This document shows, piece after piece, positions 44,190 through 53,407 of a DNA stretch of 64,000 nucleotides. The notes beneath the pieces were generated by a model, which saw nothing but the letters and a program-made list of their open reading frames with translations, made no database searches and had not been told where the DNA came from. Every line of letters begins with the position of its first letter. Position 1 is the stretch's first letter. Source of the DNA: Promethearchaeota archaeon (GTDB lineage: Archaea > Asgardarchaeota > Lokiarchaeia > Sigyniarchaeales > SOKP01); assembly GCA_016839555.1 (NCBI GenBank), contig JAEOUA010000010.1, forward strand, positions 124,001 to 188,000. Reading direction: 5' to 3'. A program made the translations under genes and the position numbers.

Positions 44190-45002
44190 TTAATTTTTAG
44201 CATACAACATATATACTCCCATTATCGTTTCCCGGGACTCTTTTCCGATACCAATTTCAAAACCTCTTTCTTTTAGAGAATCACTAATTTCCTTCAAGAG
44301 GTTTTCTCCTCCTTTGATATGTTCATGCACTTCCATAGAAATCTGCTGAATTTTATCCCAATCTTTATTATTAATGCCCTCAAGAACTTGTCTTTCATAA
44401 TTTTCAGCATCAATCTTTAACAAATTAATGGTATTAATATTATTTTCTTTGATAATATCAGAAAGAGGTCTAATAACACCATTAATTTTCTTACTTTTAT
44501 AGAGATATTTCAATATCTTTTCAACAAATTCTTTGCGCGAAGATTCTGGTACATTTCGAGCAGCTGGATAATCTTTACATATAACATCTTCATAATTTTC
44601 TAAATATTGCTCAATTTTTTTATTCCATTCAAATGGAATTGCTGCGGAATCCGCACTTACATTAGGATAATAAAAAAATTCAATTATTTCCTCTTTCTCT
44701 CCCAAACCTATATTATAATTTTTAATTGAAGCATCTATATTTTTAAGATTAGCTTCTAACACGTTAAATATTTCTGGGATTGGTTCAAAGGTAAGAATTC
44801 TTAAATTTGAGGCCTTTTGAGAAATAAATCGACTAAATAATCCTATATTTGCCCCGACATCAAAAATAGTATTATTATCTTTAATCTCTATGTTATTTTG
44901 GAGATAGATATTATCAACAAAAATCTCTTGAAAAACATACAAAGCTGTCATTCTATCTATATAATAAATACTTTCTCCATTAGGTAATGTTAATTGTTTC
45001 AT
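44190..45002 (-). CDS. FkbM-family methyltransferase
   Basis: A 270-residue SAM-dependent methyltransferase. The SAM motif I is TIFDVGANIGLFSRF (about 45-59), followed by LRILTFEPIPEIFNVLEANL (acidic residue binding the SAM ribose). The later block TINLLKIDAENYERQVLEGI is the FkbM signature. Such enzymes methylate sugar hydroxyls in surface polysaccharides or secondary metabolites. It has no membrane segment. It lies just upstream of the outlying acyltransferase-3 copy in gene order (same strand, 189 nt away), fitting glycan decoration. Confidence 0.88.
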   Translation of the reverse strand: MKQLTLPNGESIYYIDRMTALYVFQEIFVDNIYLQNNIEIKDNNTIFDVGANIGLFSRFISQKASNLRILTFEPIPEIFNVLEANLKNIDASIKNYNIGLGEKEEIIEFFYYPNVSADSAAIPFEWNKKIEQYLENYEDVICKDYPAARNVPESSRKEFVEKILKYLYKSKKINGVIRPLSDIIKENNINTINLLKIDAENYERQVLEGINNKDWDKIQQISMEVHEHIKGGENLLKEISDSLKERGFEIGIGKESRETIMGVYMLYAKN

Positions 45003-45190
45003 ATTAAATTTAAGTTATTATTACTATATTTTAAGACCTAAATAGTAATAACTTATCAATATTTTATATTTTTAGAATTCATATTTCTAATATATAGTGT
45101 ACTTAATGTTTCATAAATAAATAATCTTAATATCTCAGTTAAAAATATAATAAAAGCTCTACCAAGAATATTAAAAAATTTAAAATGCTT

Positions 45191-46339
45191 TTAGGGCATA
45201 CTCTTAAGAGGTTTTTGTACTTTTTCTGATTTCGGTTCTAGATTAAATTTTTTAATAAGATATCTGTTAAGCTGAGGCGCTTTTCTTTCCGTGAAATATG
45301 CTATGATAAATGAGAGCATATTTGCTATAATATGCATATAAAGAAATAGTATAAAATCGTCACCATATCCTAAAACAAGGTTATAAAGACACATATGAAA
45401 GAGAAACATCGTTAATGTATAACTTGCCAAATAATTGATTATTTTCTTAACTTTTTTGGGATATTTAAAGTTACTATATTGGGCAAAAATAAATAAAAAT
45501 AAAATTCCACTCGCTAAAAATAAATTATAAATTAATTCATAAGCAGTATGATTTTCATTAAATTGTTCTCTAATTAATGCTAAAGCAAAACACCCTAAAC
45601 CTAATATTAAAGAAAAATATCTAACTTTCCTTAACAATTTTATAGAAGATTGAGTTTTTCCATTTTTATTATCAATATTCTTAATTTTTTTCTGTATAAA
45701 TTTGTTTAATTTATCTATTAATGAAGCAAAACTGGCACCTAAAAACCAGATAATTAAAAAATTTATTTTTCTCTCAGAGCACATTCCAAAAATGATTAAA
45801 AATATAAAGAAGGCAAAAAAACCCAATAAAATATAATAAATAAATTTCTTTTTGGTTGTTCTAGAGCCTAGTATTAGCCACCCGAAAAACAAATATTGCC
45901 ACCAGAATAGAGGAAAAATCCATAAATGACGATTATATCCATAAAATTTATATCCTAACGCTGAATCATTTAATAACAAAATATTAATAAAAAATTCGAC
46001 AATATGGTCAAGAAATTTATAATGATTTATCCAATCTACAAAAACAATAAGAGTATATACAGTTAAAACCACAGGATAGATTCTAGAAAACCTTCTTATG
46101 AAAAATTTTTTAAAATCATAGTTTTTATCGTTCATACTCATATAAATCGAATGAGCAATAAGAAATCCACTGATTAACATTAAAAAGTTTAAGCAAAATA
46201 CACCTATTGAATTTGCAAAGTCGATAGCTCCGATATTTTCTAATCCATGGGAAACAGCAATAATTTGAATAGTGATTATGCGAATTATATTAATATTGAC
46301 TGAATTACCTTCAGATAATTTGAATGTATAGTTTTTCAT
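45191..46339 (-). CDS. Acyltransferase-3 family membrane protein, outlying copy
   Basis: A 382-residue intact paralogue about 9 kb from the array. Motifs are AVSHGLENIGAIDFANSIGV, RRFSRIYPV, LLNDSALGYKFYG, YNRHLWIFP and WQYLFFGWLILG. The HGLENI and NRHLW signatures match the array copies at 26319 and 33674 rather than the others, so this subfamily has spread. Its C-terminal tail (LEPKSEKVQKPLKSMP) is longer than average. Next to it on the same strand is the FkbM methyltransferase. Confidence 0.88.
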   Translation of the reverse strand: MKNYTFKLSEGNSVNINIIRIITIQIIAVSHGLENIGAIDFANSIGVFCLNFLMLISGFLIAHSIYMSMNDKNYDFKKFFIRRFSRIYPVVLTVYTLIVFVDWINHYKFLDHIVEFFINILLLNDSALGYKFYGYNRHLWIFPLFWWQYLFFGWLILGSRTTKKKFIYYILLGFFAFFIFLIIFGMCSERKINFLIIWFLGASFASLIDKLNKFIQKKIKNIDNKNGKTQSSIKLLRKVRYFSLILGLGCFALALIREQFNENHTAYELIYNLFLASGILFLFIFAQYSNFKYPKKVKKIINYLASYTLTMFLFHMCLYNLVLGYGDDFILFLYMHIIANMLSFIIAYFTERKAPQLNRYLIKKFNLEPKSEKVQKPLKSMP

Positions 46340-46608
46340 TTTAGAAAGTTTTTAATAGAAATTATGATGAGTTTTATATTTGAAATCTTTTAAAGTTTTA
46401 TAATTTATAAAAAAATAGTTTAATAATCTTAAGATAGTGCGTTAGTTTGAGAGAAAAAAATGTGATTTTGGTGAATATTTGATTATTACTATCTTAAATA
46501 GTTATATCCTATCTTTTATCTTAATCAAATGTTTTTAAGAGATTAAAATGTAAGGTAATTAATGGGAATTTTGTTTATTCATATTAATAAATAATATTTT
46601 TAAAAAGA

Positions 46609-49221
46609 ATGCAAGAGATTATTTTAAAAGATTGGGATTTAAAAAAAAAGGGAGATTCTCTAAACTTAAAAATTAAAGCCCCTGAAACTGTTTTTGAAAC
46701 CTTAATTCAAAATAAATTAATTACGGATCCCTTTTATGGTTTGAATGAAAAAAAAGCCGCTTGGGTATATCGATCTGATTGGACTTATGAAACAAAACTT
46801 AAATTAAGTAAGGAATTTTTGAATTATTCTAACATCCTATTAAGATTTAATGGATTAGATACGATTGCTGATATTTATATTAATAAAATTTTTCTTGGTT
46901 CAGTTAATAATATGTTTAGAATCTATGAATACCAGGTTAAAGATTACTTGAAAAGGGGTATTAATATAATACAGATTCAATTTCATAGTCCTGAAAAGCA
47001 TGCGATCAAGATGATTAAAAAATATGAGATAAAATTGACTACTGGAGAAGATTATAGAGCAATTCCCGGAATTCCGTATATTAGAAAAGCTCAATATTCT
47101 TTTGGATGGGATTGGGGGCCAATTTTACCCGATATAGGTATTTGGAAAAGTGTGGAATTGATAGGATACGAAAAAATTAGAATTAAATCCGTTTTTCCCT
47201 TACAGGATATTAATTTTAAAGATTTAAATAGAAAACTAAAAAAAGGAAATACATTACTCCCTATTGCGGAATCAGTATTAATCAGTTGCCAAGTCGAAAT
47301 AGAATCATCGATCGAAGAAATTGATAAATTAAATTATATAATTGCGATGGATATTAACTCAAAAGAGGGAAAAACATATCATAATGAAATAAAACTAGAA
47401 AAGGAAAACCAAATTATAGAGATAAAAATTCCTAACCCAACTTTATGGTGGACCCATAATCTTGGCGAACCTTATCTTTACGACTTATCCATATCGATCA
47501 TAAATTCTTGTGTAATTGATAAAGTTAAGCAGAAATTAGGTGTCAGGGAAATAGCATTAATAAAAAATCCCGATGAATGGGGTGAATCTTTTTATTTTCT
47601 TTTAAATCATGTCCCAATTTTTGCTAAGGGTGCAAACTGGATTCCTATTGACAGCTTTATACCACGGGGTAAAAAAAATGGGCTTTATCAAAGGAATCTT
47701 AAAGATGCTAAATCAGCAAATATGAATATGATACGTGTTTGGGGTGGTGGAATATATGAGGATGATGAATTTTATAATGTTTGTGACAAATTAGGTATAT
47801 TAGTATGGCAAGATTTTCCATTTGCATGTGCGATATATCCAATATATGAAGAGTTTTATGAAAATGTGAAGGTGGAATTTATCCAAAATATTAAAAGATT
47901 AAGATTGCATCCAAGCTTAGCCATCTGGTGTGGAAATAATGAGATTGAATATTTATGGCGTTTATTAAAAGAAAGTTCTGGGATTATCGACGAAAAAACT
48001 GAGCTAGAATATAAAAAAGGATATGTAAGATTATTTGAAGATATGCTCCCCAAAATTTTAAAAAAGTTAGATCCTACTCGACCTTATTGGCCAAGTTCTC
48101 CTTCTAATGGTTTCTGCGGACTAGATATTGGCTCGATGTATTCAAACTCTCCATCAAAAGGAGATAGTCATTATTGGTCAGTATGGCATGCGGGAAAGCC
48201 ATTTAAAGCGTATAGAACTTTCAATTCGAGATTTATATCAGAATTTGGTTTTGAATCCTTTCCTTCTATGAAATCAATTGAATCTTTTTGTCCTAAAGAG
48301 CAGTTTGATATGTTTTCTCCAATAATGGAAAATCATCAAAAAAATGATGCTGGTAATCAAAAAATTTTAGATTATATGAAGAAAAGATTTTTTATTCCAG
48401 ATAAGTTTGAAAAACAAATAATTTTATCACAAATAACTCAAGCTGAAGCCATCGAATATGGAATAGAACATTGGCGTAAAAATGAAAAAGATTTTCAATG
48501 TATGGGGTCCTTATATTGGCAATTAAATGACTGTTGGCCAGTAGCTAGTTGGTCATCGGTTGATTATTATGGACGATGGAAAGCATTACATTATTTTTCA
48601 AAACGATTTTTTTCTTCTTTATTTCCTTATGTAGAGGAGAAAAAAAATCAAGTGAAATTTGGTGTAGTTAATGATGGACCTCACTCCGAAGATCTAATTT
48701 TTATTTGGAAAATTATGAATTCAAATGGAATCATCTTATTAAAGGGCAAAGAAATTACTAAAATCGATGGTTTAGAATCAAAGGAATTAACAATTATTGA
48801 TGTTTCTGAAATTAATAAAACTAAAAAGATGAGAAAAAATAATATTATTTTTTATAAATTACAAAAAGCCTCAACAAAAAAAATAATATATAGAGGGGGA
48901 AGATTATTTGAGAATCCAAAAGATTTCAATTTAAAAGATCCTGAGATTTCATATACGATTGAACCGCTTGAAAGCAATTTAGATAATCTTAAAAAATTAA
49001 AATTACAAATAAAAACAAAACATATCTCTTTATATACGTATATTATCTCTGATTTAATAGATTTTATCGCCTCAGATAATTATTTTTCTTTAGAACCACT
49101 TGAAACAAGAGAAATTATTATTAAAATAATAAAGAAAAAATCTAATGAAAAAAGTATTTCATTAGAGGAAATATTAGAATCGTTCAATGTTGGTTCTTTG
49201 TACGATCTTATTCATTCATGA
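46609..49221 (+). CDS. Beta-mannosidase-like glycoside hydrolase (GH2)
   Basis: An 870-residue enzyme with the GH2 layout: N-terminal jelly-roll sugar-binding domain (about 1-190), an immunoglobulin-like domain (about 200-310) and a TIM barrel (from about 320). Landmarks are SFGWDWGPILPDIGIWKSVE, NMIRVWGGGIYEDDEFYN, IWCGNNEIEYLW (general acid/base Glu) and FISEFGFESFPS (nucleophile Glu). LYWQLNDCWPVASWSSVDYY is a signature of beta-mannosidases. No signal peptide is seen, so it acts on imported oligosaccharides. Its stop overlaps the convergent ZIP gene by 10 nt. Confidence 0.92.
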   Translation: MQEIILKDWDLKKKGDSLNLKIKAPETVFETLIQNKLITDPFYGLNEKKAAWVYRSDWTYETKLKLSKEFLNYSNILLRFNGLDTIADIYINKIFLGSVNNMFRIYEYQVKDYLKRGINIIQIQFHSPEKHAIKMIKKYEIKLTTGEDYRAIPGIPYIRKAQYSFGWDWGPILPDIGIWKSVELIGYEKIRIKSVFPLQDINFKDLNRKLKKGNTLLPIAESVLISCQVEIESSIEEIDKLNYIIAMDINSKEGKTYHNEIKLEKENQIIEIKIPNPTLWWTHNLGEPYLYDLSISIINSCVIDKVKQKLGVREIALIKNPDEWGESFYFLLNHVPIFAKGANWIPIDSFIPRGKKNGLYQRNLKDAKSANMNMIRVWGGGIYEDDEFYNVCDKLGILVWQDFPFACAIYPIYEEFYENVKVEFIQNIKRLRLHPSLAIWCGNNEIEYLWRLLKESSGIIDEKTELEYKKGYVRLFEDMLPKILKKLDPTRPYWPSSPSNGFCGLDIGSMYSNSPSKGDSHYWSVWHAGKPFKAYRTFNSRFISEFGFESFPSMKSIESFCPKEQFDMFSPIMENHQKNDAGNQKILDYMKKRFFIPDKFEKQIILSQITQAEAIEYGIEHWRKNEKDFQCMGSLYWQLNDCWPVASWSSVDYYGRWKALHYFSKRFFSSLFPYVEEKKNQVKFGVVNDGPHSEDLIFIWKIMNSNGIILLKGKEITKIDGLESKELTIIDVSEINKTKKMRKNNIIFYKLQKASTKKIIYRGGRLFENPKDFNLKDPEISYTIEPLESNLDNLKKLKLQIKTKHISLYTYIISDLIDFIASDNYFSLEPLETREIIIKIIKKKSNEKSISLEEILESFNVGSLYDLIHS

Positions 49222-50051
49222 GGTAGGACTAAAATCAATACAATAATCAATAGAATTCCAATTAGCAGGATAAATGTTTGAATCACAGATTTTTTTAGGT
49301 TTCTTTGTTTCAAAATTTCAGGCATTAATTCGGTGGTTGCGAGGTATAGAAATCCGCCTCCCGAAAAAGCTAAAAAAAATAAGTTGAAAACCTCCACTCT
49401 TTCTACCAACAATAAAGCAAATATACCACCCAATAGAGCTGTCATTGCACTTAAAAAATTGAATATCAAAGCGTTCTTCCTTGTGAATCCACCATATACA
49501 AGGATACCATAATCTCCAACTTCTTGCGGGAGTTCATGAAACAATACTGCTAACATGATTACAATACCATTTGCAAATCCAGTTAAGAAAGCAACCATTA
49601 AAATAACCCCATCAAGAAAGTTATGCACCACATCGCCGATAAGATTCAGAAGAGCGAAATTTTTTATGTTTTTCCCTTTATATTCGAATTGAGTTGCTCC
49701 TTCTGTTTTATTATCATAACAAACTAATTGATTATCTTCTTCATGAGCATGCCCATGAAACCAGTAAATGAATCTTCCTATAATGAAAAAGAGTACATAA
49801 CCGAGCATTATAAAACCAAAAATATATCCCATATTAATTGAATACCCCTCTTGCATTAATTCTTCAAGATGATGAATAGATTCTGGAATTAAATCAAATA
49901 TAGCGGTTGCTAAAATTGTTCCTGTAGCGAAAGCCACTAAAATAAATAAAAGATTATCTAATTTTTTTTGCTTTATTGATACCATTGATAGTCCAATTAA
50001 ACTCAAGCTCCCTATAAAAATTATTGACAGAAACCCATATAGTACATTCAA
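49212..50051 (-). CDS. ZIP-family metal transporter
   Basis: A 279-residue transporter with eight hydrophobic segments. The TM4 metal site is GDVVHNFLDGVILM and the TM5 site is LAVLFHELPQEVGDYG, the two ZIP motifs (H-N-x-x-D and H-E-x-P-x-E). A His-containing loop (WFHGHAHEEDNQ) between TM3 and TM4 is typical. ZIP proteins import zinc or iron. The CDF exporter at 40254 is about 9 kb away and may form a homeostatic counterpart. It converges with the mannosidase gene. Confidence 0.91.
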   Translation of the reverse strand: MNVLYGFLSIIFIGSLSLIGLSMVSIKQKKLDNLLFILVAFATGTILATAIFDLIPESIHHLEELMQEGYSINMGYIFGFIMLGYVLFFIIGRFIYWFHGHAHEEDNQLVCYDNKTEGATQFEYKGKNIKNFALLNLIGDVVHNFLDGVILMVAFLTGFANGIVIMLAVLFHELPQEVGDYGILVYGGFTRKNALIFNFLSAMTALLGGIFALLLVERVEVFNLFFLAFSGGGFLYLATTELMPEILKQRNLKKSVIQTFILLIGILLIIVLILVLPHE

Positions 50052-50158
50052 AATTAATCACATATTTTGATTTTATTAAATATCTTATATTCTACTTATT
50101 AATTGCTTATATTTAAGAATTCTATTTTTCTTTTATAAAAAAGAATGAAAGATTTGAA

Positions 50159-51586
50159 TTATTGAATTTCTTCTCTAAATTCATCCATATGGATTACTTT
50201 GTTTTCTAATCGAGATTTTTCAGCGGCAAATCCCATAAGATGTGATTCTAAAGAAGCCCGGGCAGAGGTTAATGCTTCTTTTTCTGAAGCATCTTCGTTA
50301 AATAATGAGTTCACAAATGATTCCATTAGTCCAGAATCTCCATCGCTATGTGCCCCAAAAGTGATATCATTTTCCCATAATAATTTCTCATGTACATATC
50401 TATGATCATAATAGAATAATCTTTCACCACCGTAAGTGAATTCTCCTAATAAAGATCCTTTTGTTCCAGAAATTCTTATCCATCTTCCATCTAAAAAAGA
50501 ATGGCCATGCATGGTCATTGTAGCTGTAATATTATTATCAAATTGTATACTTACAATCTGATGATCAGGAACATCATTATCACAATGGAATACACATCTA
50601 CCCCAAGGTCCATTTTTCAATGCTTCGATTTTTCCTTTAATAGATAAATCATCTGATATTACTGTTGCTGGCCAGAACTGCCAGTTTAAAAACTTTTTTA
50701 ATGATTTGATAAAAAAGCTTAAAAATTTTACAAATTTTCTATGTTTTAATAATAATTTACCAAGAAATCTTAACCACCACTTTTTAGAACGTTGGGTTAT
50801 TCTAATAAGAGGCTCCGCTTCTATATATAATCTTGGTGCAAACCAAGGACATTCTTCAGCAACAGGACATCCATCAAGACATCTTCCAGGTGCTCCTTTT
50901 GGTGCATTTTCTTTTCGATAAAAACTTAATTCTCCAAAGGATTGAATCCATTTTGTAGGGAATTCAACAAGCCAATATAATAAATCTAAATCATGGCAGG
51001 TTTTAGCTAAGATAATGGGACTGGAATCCTCAGCTCTTCTCCAAGTACCTCTTACGTATCCATGAGCAAAATGCCAATAAGCCACGTTTTCAGAATGATT
51101 AATATTTATTATTTTTCCTACTAAGCCTTCTCTTATAGCTTGCTTAATTTTAGAAAACATTGTAGTATAGCGAGCAACATGGCAAATTCTTAATTGTTTT
51201 TTCGCTTCTTCAGCAATATTTACTAATTTAATACAATCTTCTTTAGTTGTTGCCATAGGTTTTTCTAAAAGCACTTGATATCCTAATTTTAGAGCTTCAA
51301 GTGCGGGCTCGGTATGCATTTTATCTTGGGTGCAAATTAGACATGCTTCTGCGATTCTTCCAATTTTTTCATTCAAAAGGTCTTCCCAAGTTTCATATTG
51401 ATTTTCTCTGGGAATATTCCATTCGCTAGCAAAACCTTCCCTTCGCATTTTCCGAGGTTCTGCCACAGCTATGAATTTTATTTTATCTTTATGGTTTAGT
51501 GCCCATTGACCATAGGAATGCCATCCTCTAGCACCCGCACCAATAAGAATAGCATTAATTGGTTGTTTTTCTTTTATATTTGAAAT
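50159..51586 (-). CDS. Gfo/Idh/MocA-family oxidoreductase with non-standard start codon
   Basis: A protein of about 475 residues. The ATG/GTG-started frame reaches only 51466 (435 residues, MAEPRKMRREGFA), but the same frame continues upstream and encodes the dinucleotide-binding start PINAILIGAGARGWHSYGQW, which a working enzyme needs. No ATG, GTG or TTG precedes that segment. An ATT at 51586, 8 nt after AAAGGTG, is the likeliest start. Further motifs are ACLICTQDKMHTEPALEA, VLLEKPMATT and KTCHDLDLLYWLVE. A Cys cluster (GRCLDGCPVAEECPW) suggests metal binding. The family oxidises sugars with NAD(P). It follows the NagB-like gene by 20 nt. Confidence 0.85.
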   Translation of the reverse strand: MSNIKEKQPINAILIGAGARGWHSYGQWALNHKDKIKFIAVAEPRKMRREGFASEWNIPRENQYETWEDLLNEKIGRIAEACLICTQDKMHTEPALEALKLGYQVLLEKPMATTKEDCIKLVNIAEEAKKQLRICHVARYTTMFSKIKQAIREGLVGKIININHSENVAYWHFAHGYVRGTWRRAEDSSPIILAKTCHDLDLLYWLVEFPTKWIQSFGELSFYRKENAPKGAPGRCLDGCPVAEECPWFAPRLYIEAEPLIRITQRSKKWWLRFLGKLLLKHRKFVKFLSFFIKSLKKFLNWQFWPATVISDDLSIKGKIEALKNGPWGRCVFHCDNDVPDHQIVSIQFDNNITATMTMHGHSFLDGRWIRISGTKGSLLGEFTYGGERLFYYDHRYVHEKLLWENDITFGAHSDGDSGLMESFVNSLFNEDASEKEALTSARASLESHLMGFAAEKSRLENKVIHMDEFREEIQ

Positions 51587-51606
51587 ATCTGATACACCTT
51601 TTACTT

Positions 51607-52455
51607 TTAGATATTATATTTAGGAGTTTTTAAAGTATCCCAATCAGTTGTGATAATATAGTCAGGATGATTTCTAATAAAAGTTACTGGATAATCATAA
51701 GCTGGTTCTCCAAATAAAGCTAATCTCAGAATAGTATTTGCCCAATCATAAGGGGTTCCATTTCTACAATATAATCGAATTTTTTTCGCATTAAGTATTT
51801 GTTTCATCCCTAAAGTAAAAGCTTCCTTAGGAAAATTTTCTAAATTTCCTCCAATATTAGCTCTTATTGCATTAATAGTTCTCGTATAATTGTTTAATCT
51901 AACTTTTCTTGGATCCGAATTTTCTACTCCTTCTTCTGGCTCATTAAATGCTATATGTCCATGAATACCGATTCCTCCATAACATACATCTATTCCTCCT
52001 AAATCATCAATAATATCTGCTATTTTTTCGATATTGGTTTGATTTGGGAAAATTATATGCTCTTGGTTCAAGCAACTATAATCACCTAATAGATAAAAGA
52101 ATAATTCTTTTGCTATTTTTTTAAAACTTAAAGGATGAGTATCCTCTATTGCATCTCCTTTTTTATCACAATATTCATCCATAAAAAAGAACCAGCAATT
52201 CTCCAACGAAATCATTTCTTCATTAATAATATTTGCGAGAAGTGGATATTGCCCAATAGGACCGATAGGTAAAATTAATTTACTTATTTGGTCTTTTTCA
52301 TTACTTTTTTTAATTTCCTTAGCTATATTATTAGCGAATGTTTTATATAATACATTTAAATCTTTACAAACTATTAAATTCTCTCCTGATTTATCTATTA
52401 CTTCTTGCGGGCTTAAACTTAATATACTCTTAACTTCTTCTGATCTTCTCGTCAA
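51607..52455 (-). CDS. Glucosamine-6-phosphate deaminase-like protein (NagB family)
   Basis: A 282-residue member of the NagB/RpiA/SoL sugar-phosphate isomerase fold. The NagB active-site loop is GIGIHGHIAFNEPEEG, and the catalytic Asp region is FFFMDEYCDKKG. The end contains YPVTFIRNHPDYIITTD in place of the usual lid. NagB converts glucosamine-6-phosphate to fructose-6-phosphate and ammonia. It is one of three closely packed minus-strand genes (amidohydrolase 6 nt upstream, Gfo/Idh about 20 nt downstream), which makes an amino-sugar or related catabolic operon likely. Confidence 0.86.
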   Translation of the reverse strand: MTRRSEEVKSILSLSPQEVIDKSGENLIVCKDLNVLYKTFANNIAKEIKKSNEKDQISKLILPIGPIGQYPLLANIINEEMISLENCWFFFMDEYCDKKGDAIEDTHPLSFKKIAKELFFYLLGDYSCLNQEHIIFPNQTNIEKIADIIDDLGGIDVCYGGIGIHGHIAFNEPEEGVENSDPRKVRLNNYTRTINAIRANIGGNLENFPKEAFTLGMKQILNAKKIRLYCRNGTPYDWANTILRLALFGEPAYDYPVTFIRNHPDYIITTDWDTLKTPKYNI

Positions 52456-52461
52456 TTTAAT

Positions 52462-53238
52462 TCAATCCATCTCTAATAATTTTAAAATGTTTTTTGAAAA
52501 ATATAATTTTCTTGTATTTTCATCAATATTATAATTATCAAGCCGTATTTTATCTTGCTTTAAAATAAGTGGAATCTTAGAATAAAAAACATCTGTTCCA
52601 AATAGAAGCTTTTTAAATGCGCCCTCCCACCATAACCATTTTTTCATTCCAATATTATCTGCCCGCATGCGCCATCCATCAGGTTCTCCTGTAATATCTG
52701 AATAAATATTTGGACGCATCCTAATTAATTCAGCAGCATCTTCGTTCCAATGAACCCCTAAATGAGCTATAATTAAATTTAAATTAGGAAAGGCATTAGC
52801 AATAGGTTCTAATCGCATTGGATGCATGTTCCAGGATGAAATATTTTCTTTTTGCCCATTTTGAAAAATTGTCACTATTCCAGTATGGAATAACATTGGC
52901 ATCTGTAATTTTTCTGCTTGTTTCCATAGAGGAAAAAAAGATCTGTTATTATAAGCTTTTGTTGGAATAGAAATCTTAAGCATTTTAAAGCCTTGATTAT
53001 GTGCCTCTTCAATTTCATTTGGATTAGATCTTCCAGGACGGATAAAATAGGAACCGATTATTCTTTTCGGGTAATTTTTGAGTGCTTTTCTAACATCTTC
53101 ATTAGTTTTGCAATTAAAAATTTTTCCTAGACCACTTAAACAGCATTTATTTATTCCAAACTCATCCATAGTCTGAATTAAATTTCTCAAATAATTTGGA
53201 ACATCATAAAGATGAGCGTGAGCATCAATTATTTGCAT
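52462..53238 (-). CDS. Amidohydrolase-2-family TIM-barrel hydrolase
   Basis: A 258-residue metal-dependent hydrolase. Motifs are IDAHAHLYDV (His6, His8 of H-x-H), a His in PMLFHTGIV, His in IIAHLGVHWNEDA, and the catalytic Asp in LLFGTDVFYSK. This matches the amidohydrolase-2 group that includes decarboxylases and lactonases of sugar acids. It is probably the first gene of the operon with the NagB-like and Gfo/Idh genes. The spacing of 6 nt to the next gene suggests coupling. Its substrate is unknown. Confidence 0.87.
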   Translation of the reverse strand: MQIIDAHAHLYDVPNYLRNLIQTMDEFGINKCCLSGLGKIFNCKTNEDVRKALKNYPKRIIGSYFIRPGRSNPNEIEEAHNQGFKMLKISIPTKAYNNRSFFPLWKQAEKLQMPMLFHTGIVTIFQNGQKENISSWNMHPMRLEPIANAFPNLNLIIAHLGVHWNEDAAELIRMRPNIYSDITGEPDGWRMRADNIGMKKWLWWEGAFKKLLFGTDVFYSKIPLILKQDKIRLDNYNIDENTRKLYFSKNILKLLEMD

Positions 53239-53407
53239 AATTATTTTTTAAATAAAGTTTTTCAATTAATCTATATGTTATTAAAAATAAAAAATCACAT
53301 AATATAATAACATCATATTTTAGAAAGAGTTGAATTTGGATTTCTACAAATAAAATTAAAATAAATTGGAAAAACTAAGGAATATACATTGACCATTTCA
53401 TTATATA

